A stretch of 35,299 nucleotides of DNA, taken from the NCBI GenBank assembly GCA_031180405.1, contig JAPSLU010000019.1, positions 1-35,299 of the forward strand. Reading direction: 5' to 3'. A program made the translations under genes and the position numbers. This document shows, piece after piece, positions 34,047-35,299 of this stretch. The notes under the pieces were generated by a model. The model saw only the letters and a list, made by a program, of their open reading frames with translations. It was not told the origin of the DNA and did no database searches. How positions within the stretch are numbered: the stretch's first letter is position 1; every line of letters starts with the position of its first letter. Source of the stretch: Bacillus sp. (in: firmicutes) (GTDB lineage Bacteria > Bacillota > Bacilli > Bacillales > Bacillaceae).

Positions 34047-35111
34047 TTATTCGTCGGCTTCTTCATTTGAACGGTTTGTTTGCGTTGGTAGAGTATCCCA
34101 GAAGCTAATATCAGCTTTTTTTATTGATCCATCTGATATAGCACGAACTGTAGCATCTAACGTTGTGATCGTTTGTTTAATGAGGTAGCCATTACTCTTT
34201 TGGCCAAGTGCGTAAGACTCGTAATAATGGTCTGACATTCCTCGCATCTCAAAAAGAAGAGTTGAGATATCATAGCGAACTGCTGCACCATTTCGACCAA
34301 TATTTTCTCCCGAACCTCCATTATACTTTCCAATATGACCCCAACCGGTATCTTCAATCGAATGATAAACAACTGATCCTAGTTGTTTCGACGCTTCTAA
34401 AACTTCCGGTTTTACGTTTAAGTTTGTAGGATACAGTATAGAACCTGAAACAAGCTCCCCATTTGTTTGGCTTTCAGTACCCTGATGATGAAGGTCAATC
34501 ATATAATCGATCGTATATTTTTCAAAGACATTTTCATGAAGAACTCTTGCTTCAGGCTCCATCTCTTTCGTAGCTTTATCATGTTCACGGTTTAAATCCA
34601 CATTATTGGCATTATAACGTGTTAGATGGCGGTCTCCGTCTGCTAAATAATCTTCTAATGAAAAATTAACGTCACCCATAGCTCCATCAGCATTCAACAT
34701 TGGAATAATGAGGACATTCACATTATCCAAAACAACTTTTGTTTTATTTGTGCCTAAGTGCTTAATGAATTCAAGTGCACCTTCAGTAGTTAGCTGTTCA
34801 TTACCGTGCTGCTGAGTAAGAAATAAAATTGTTGGGTTTTCAGGGTTTGATATGTATTTCGCCATGTAGATGTCTCGACCTTTGACTGTTTGTCCAATCA
34901 CTTCAAGCTCCATTGCTTCTTGTTTGTGATCTTGAGTTTTTAAGTAATCTACTAGACTTTCATATGTATGGAGTATAGAGGTTTGGATTGATCCATTTCC
35001 AGTGTTAGGACCATTCCCAACCGCACCAACAGGTAAAGAAACAGCCGTCATGGCAACAAATGCTAATAAACTAGATAGATAAACGGATAACACTTTCTTT
35101 TTTACACTCAT
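34047..35111 (-). CDS. Secreted M14-family zinc carboxypeptidase
   Basis: This 354-aa enzyme has a signal peptide (basic start MSVKKK, hydrophobic to about residue 27, probable cleavage after VGA near 30, no lipobox). The M14 domain has the zinc motif H-x-x-E in QQHGNEQ (His102, Glu105), NVDLNREHD near 170-180, IDLHHQGTES with the third zinc ligand near 217, and LLFEMRG near 296 with the likely catalytic Glu. It should release C-terminal residues, or gamma-D-Glu-linked residues from cell-wall peptides; which is not visible. The ATG lies about 13 nt after GGAGG, rather far. It is monocistronic, and its 5' leader runs towards the right edge. Confidence 0.92.
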   Translation of the reverse strand: MSVKKKVLSVYLSSLLAFVAMTAVSLPVGAVGNGPNTGNGSIQTSILHTYESLVDYLKTQDHKQEAMELEVIGQTVKGRDIYMAKYISNPENPTILFLTQQHGNEQLTTEGALEFIKHLGTNKTKVVLDNVNVLIIPMLNADGAMGDVNFSLEDYLADGDRHLTRYNANNVDLNREHDKATKEMEPEARVLHENVFEKYTIDYMIDLHHQGTESQTNGELVSGSILYPTNLNVKPEVLEASKQLGSVVYHSIEDTGWGHIGKYNGGSGENIGRNGAAVRYDISTLLFEMRGMSDHYYESYALGQKSNGYLIKQTITTLDATVRAISDGSIKKADISFWDTLPTQTNRSNEEADE

Positions 35112-35299
35112 ACTTATTTTAATTCCTCCCCGTTGAATAATTATGGCACATTATTATTTTACAATTATTTGTGGGGTGTAGTAATAGAGTGGATCACCTA
35201 TCAATTAGACATATTTTGCTGTAAAGACTATTTTCTAAAAGAGTTTAATTATGACTTTAATATTATTCTTTCATAGTAAATATGAAGTGTTTAAAGGTA

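Noticed and set aside
1-35299. CRISPR arrays, insertion sequences, tRNA or rRNA genes, phage or defence genes
   Set aside because: I looked for repeats with spacers, transposase motifs, inverted terminal repeats and tRNA-like folds by eye and saw none.

Overview
The window looks like a chromosomal segment from a low-G+C, endospore-forming Bacillaceae species. Support comes from an alpha/beta-type small acid-soluble spore protein gene, strong AGGAGG-type ribosome binding sites, several TTG and GTG starts, and a cobalamin operon with the Bacillus/Priestia megaterium-type genes cbiW, cbiH60, histidine-tailed cbiX and fused cbiET. The species cannot be named from the sequence alone.

Region 1 (1-13.9 kb, minus strand) is the anaerobic (cobalt-early) cobalamin operon. 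In transcription order it is cbiW-cbiH60-cbiX-cbiJ-cbiC-cbiD-cbiET-cbiL-cbiF-cbiG-cbiA-cbiP-cobT, and cobT runs off the left edge. Most junctions overlap by 1-11 nt, so the genes are probably translationally coupled. Together they take sirohydrochlorin through cobalt insertion, ring contraction, methylations and amidations to cobyric acid, plus lower-ligand activation. The leader carries two complete cobalamin riboswitches in series, each with its own intrinsic terminator and a visible antiterminator pairing, behind a good sigma-A-like promoter. A 46-aa ORF lies just upstream.

Region 2 (14.3-25.5 kb) is ordinary Bacillus chromosome with short transcription units. It holds an EamA transporter, a UvrC-like GIY-YIG protein, a Dabb protein, an alpha/beta hydrolase, a large SWIM-SNF2 helicase, a NUDIX hydrolase, small hypotheticals, an LLM flavin oxidoreductase, and a YtkA-like lipoprotein with a PepSY membrane protein that may be metal-related.

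Region 3 (25.7-28.6 kb) holds an M48 metalloprotease fused to C-terminal ankyrin repeats. A 1.36-kb stretch without intact genes follows. It contains a decayed second copy of the 46-aa ORF together with the 3' part and terminator of a cobalamin riboswitch like the one in front of cbiW. A spore SASP gene ends the region.

Region 4 (28.6-35.1 kb, minus strand) holds a GNAT acetyltransferase with a Xi-class glutathione-transferase-like protein, a complete TRAP-TAXI transporter (solute receptor, DUF1850 protein, fused permease), and a secreted M14 carboxypeptidase.

The strongest leads are the tandem riboswitch leader with its terminator/antiterminator pairs, and the frameshifted paralogue of the same leader module about 14 kb away. 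No clearly new multi-gene defence or mobile system was seen.
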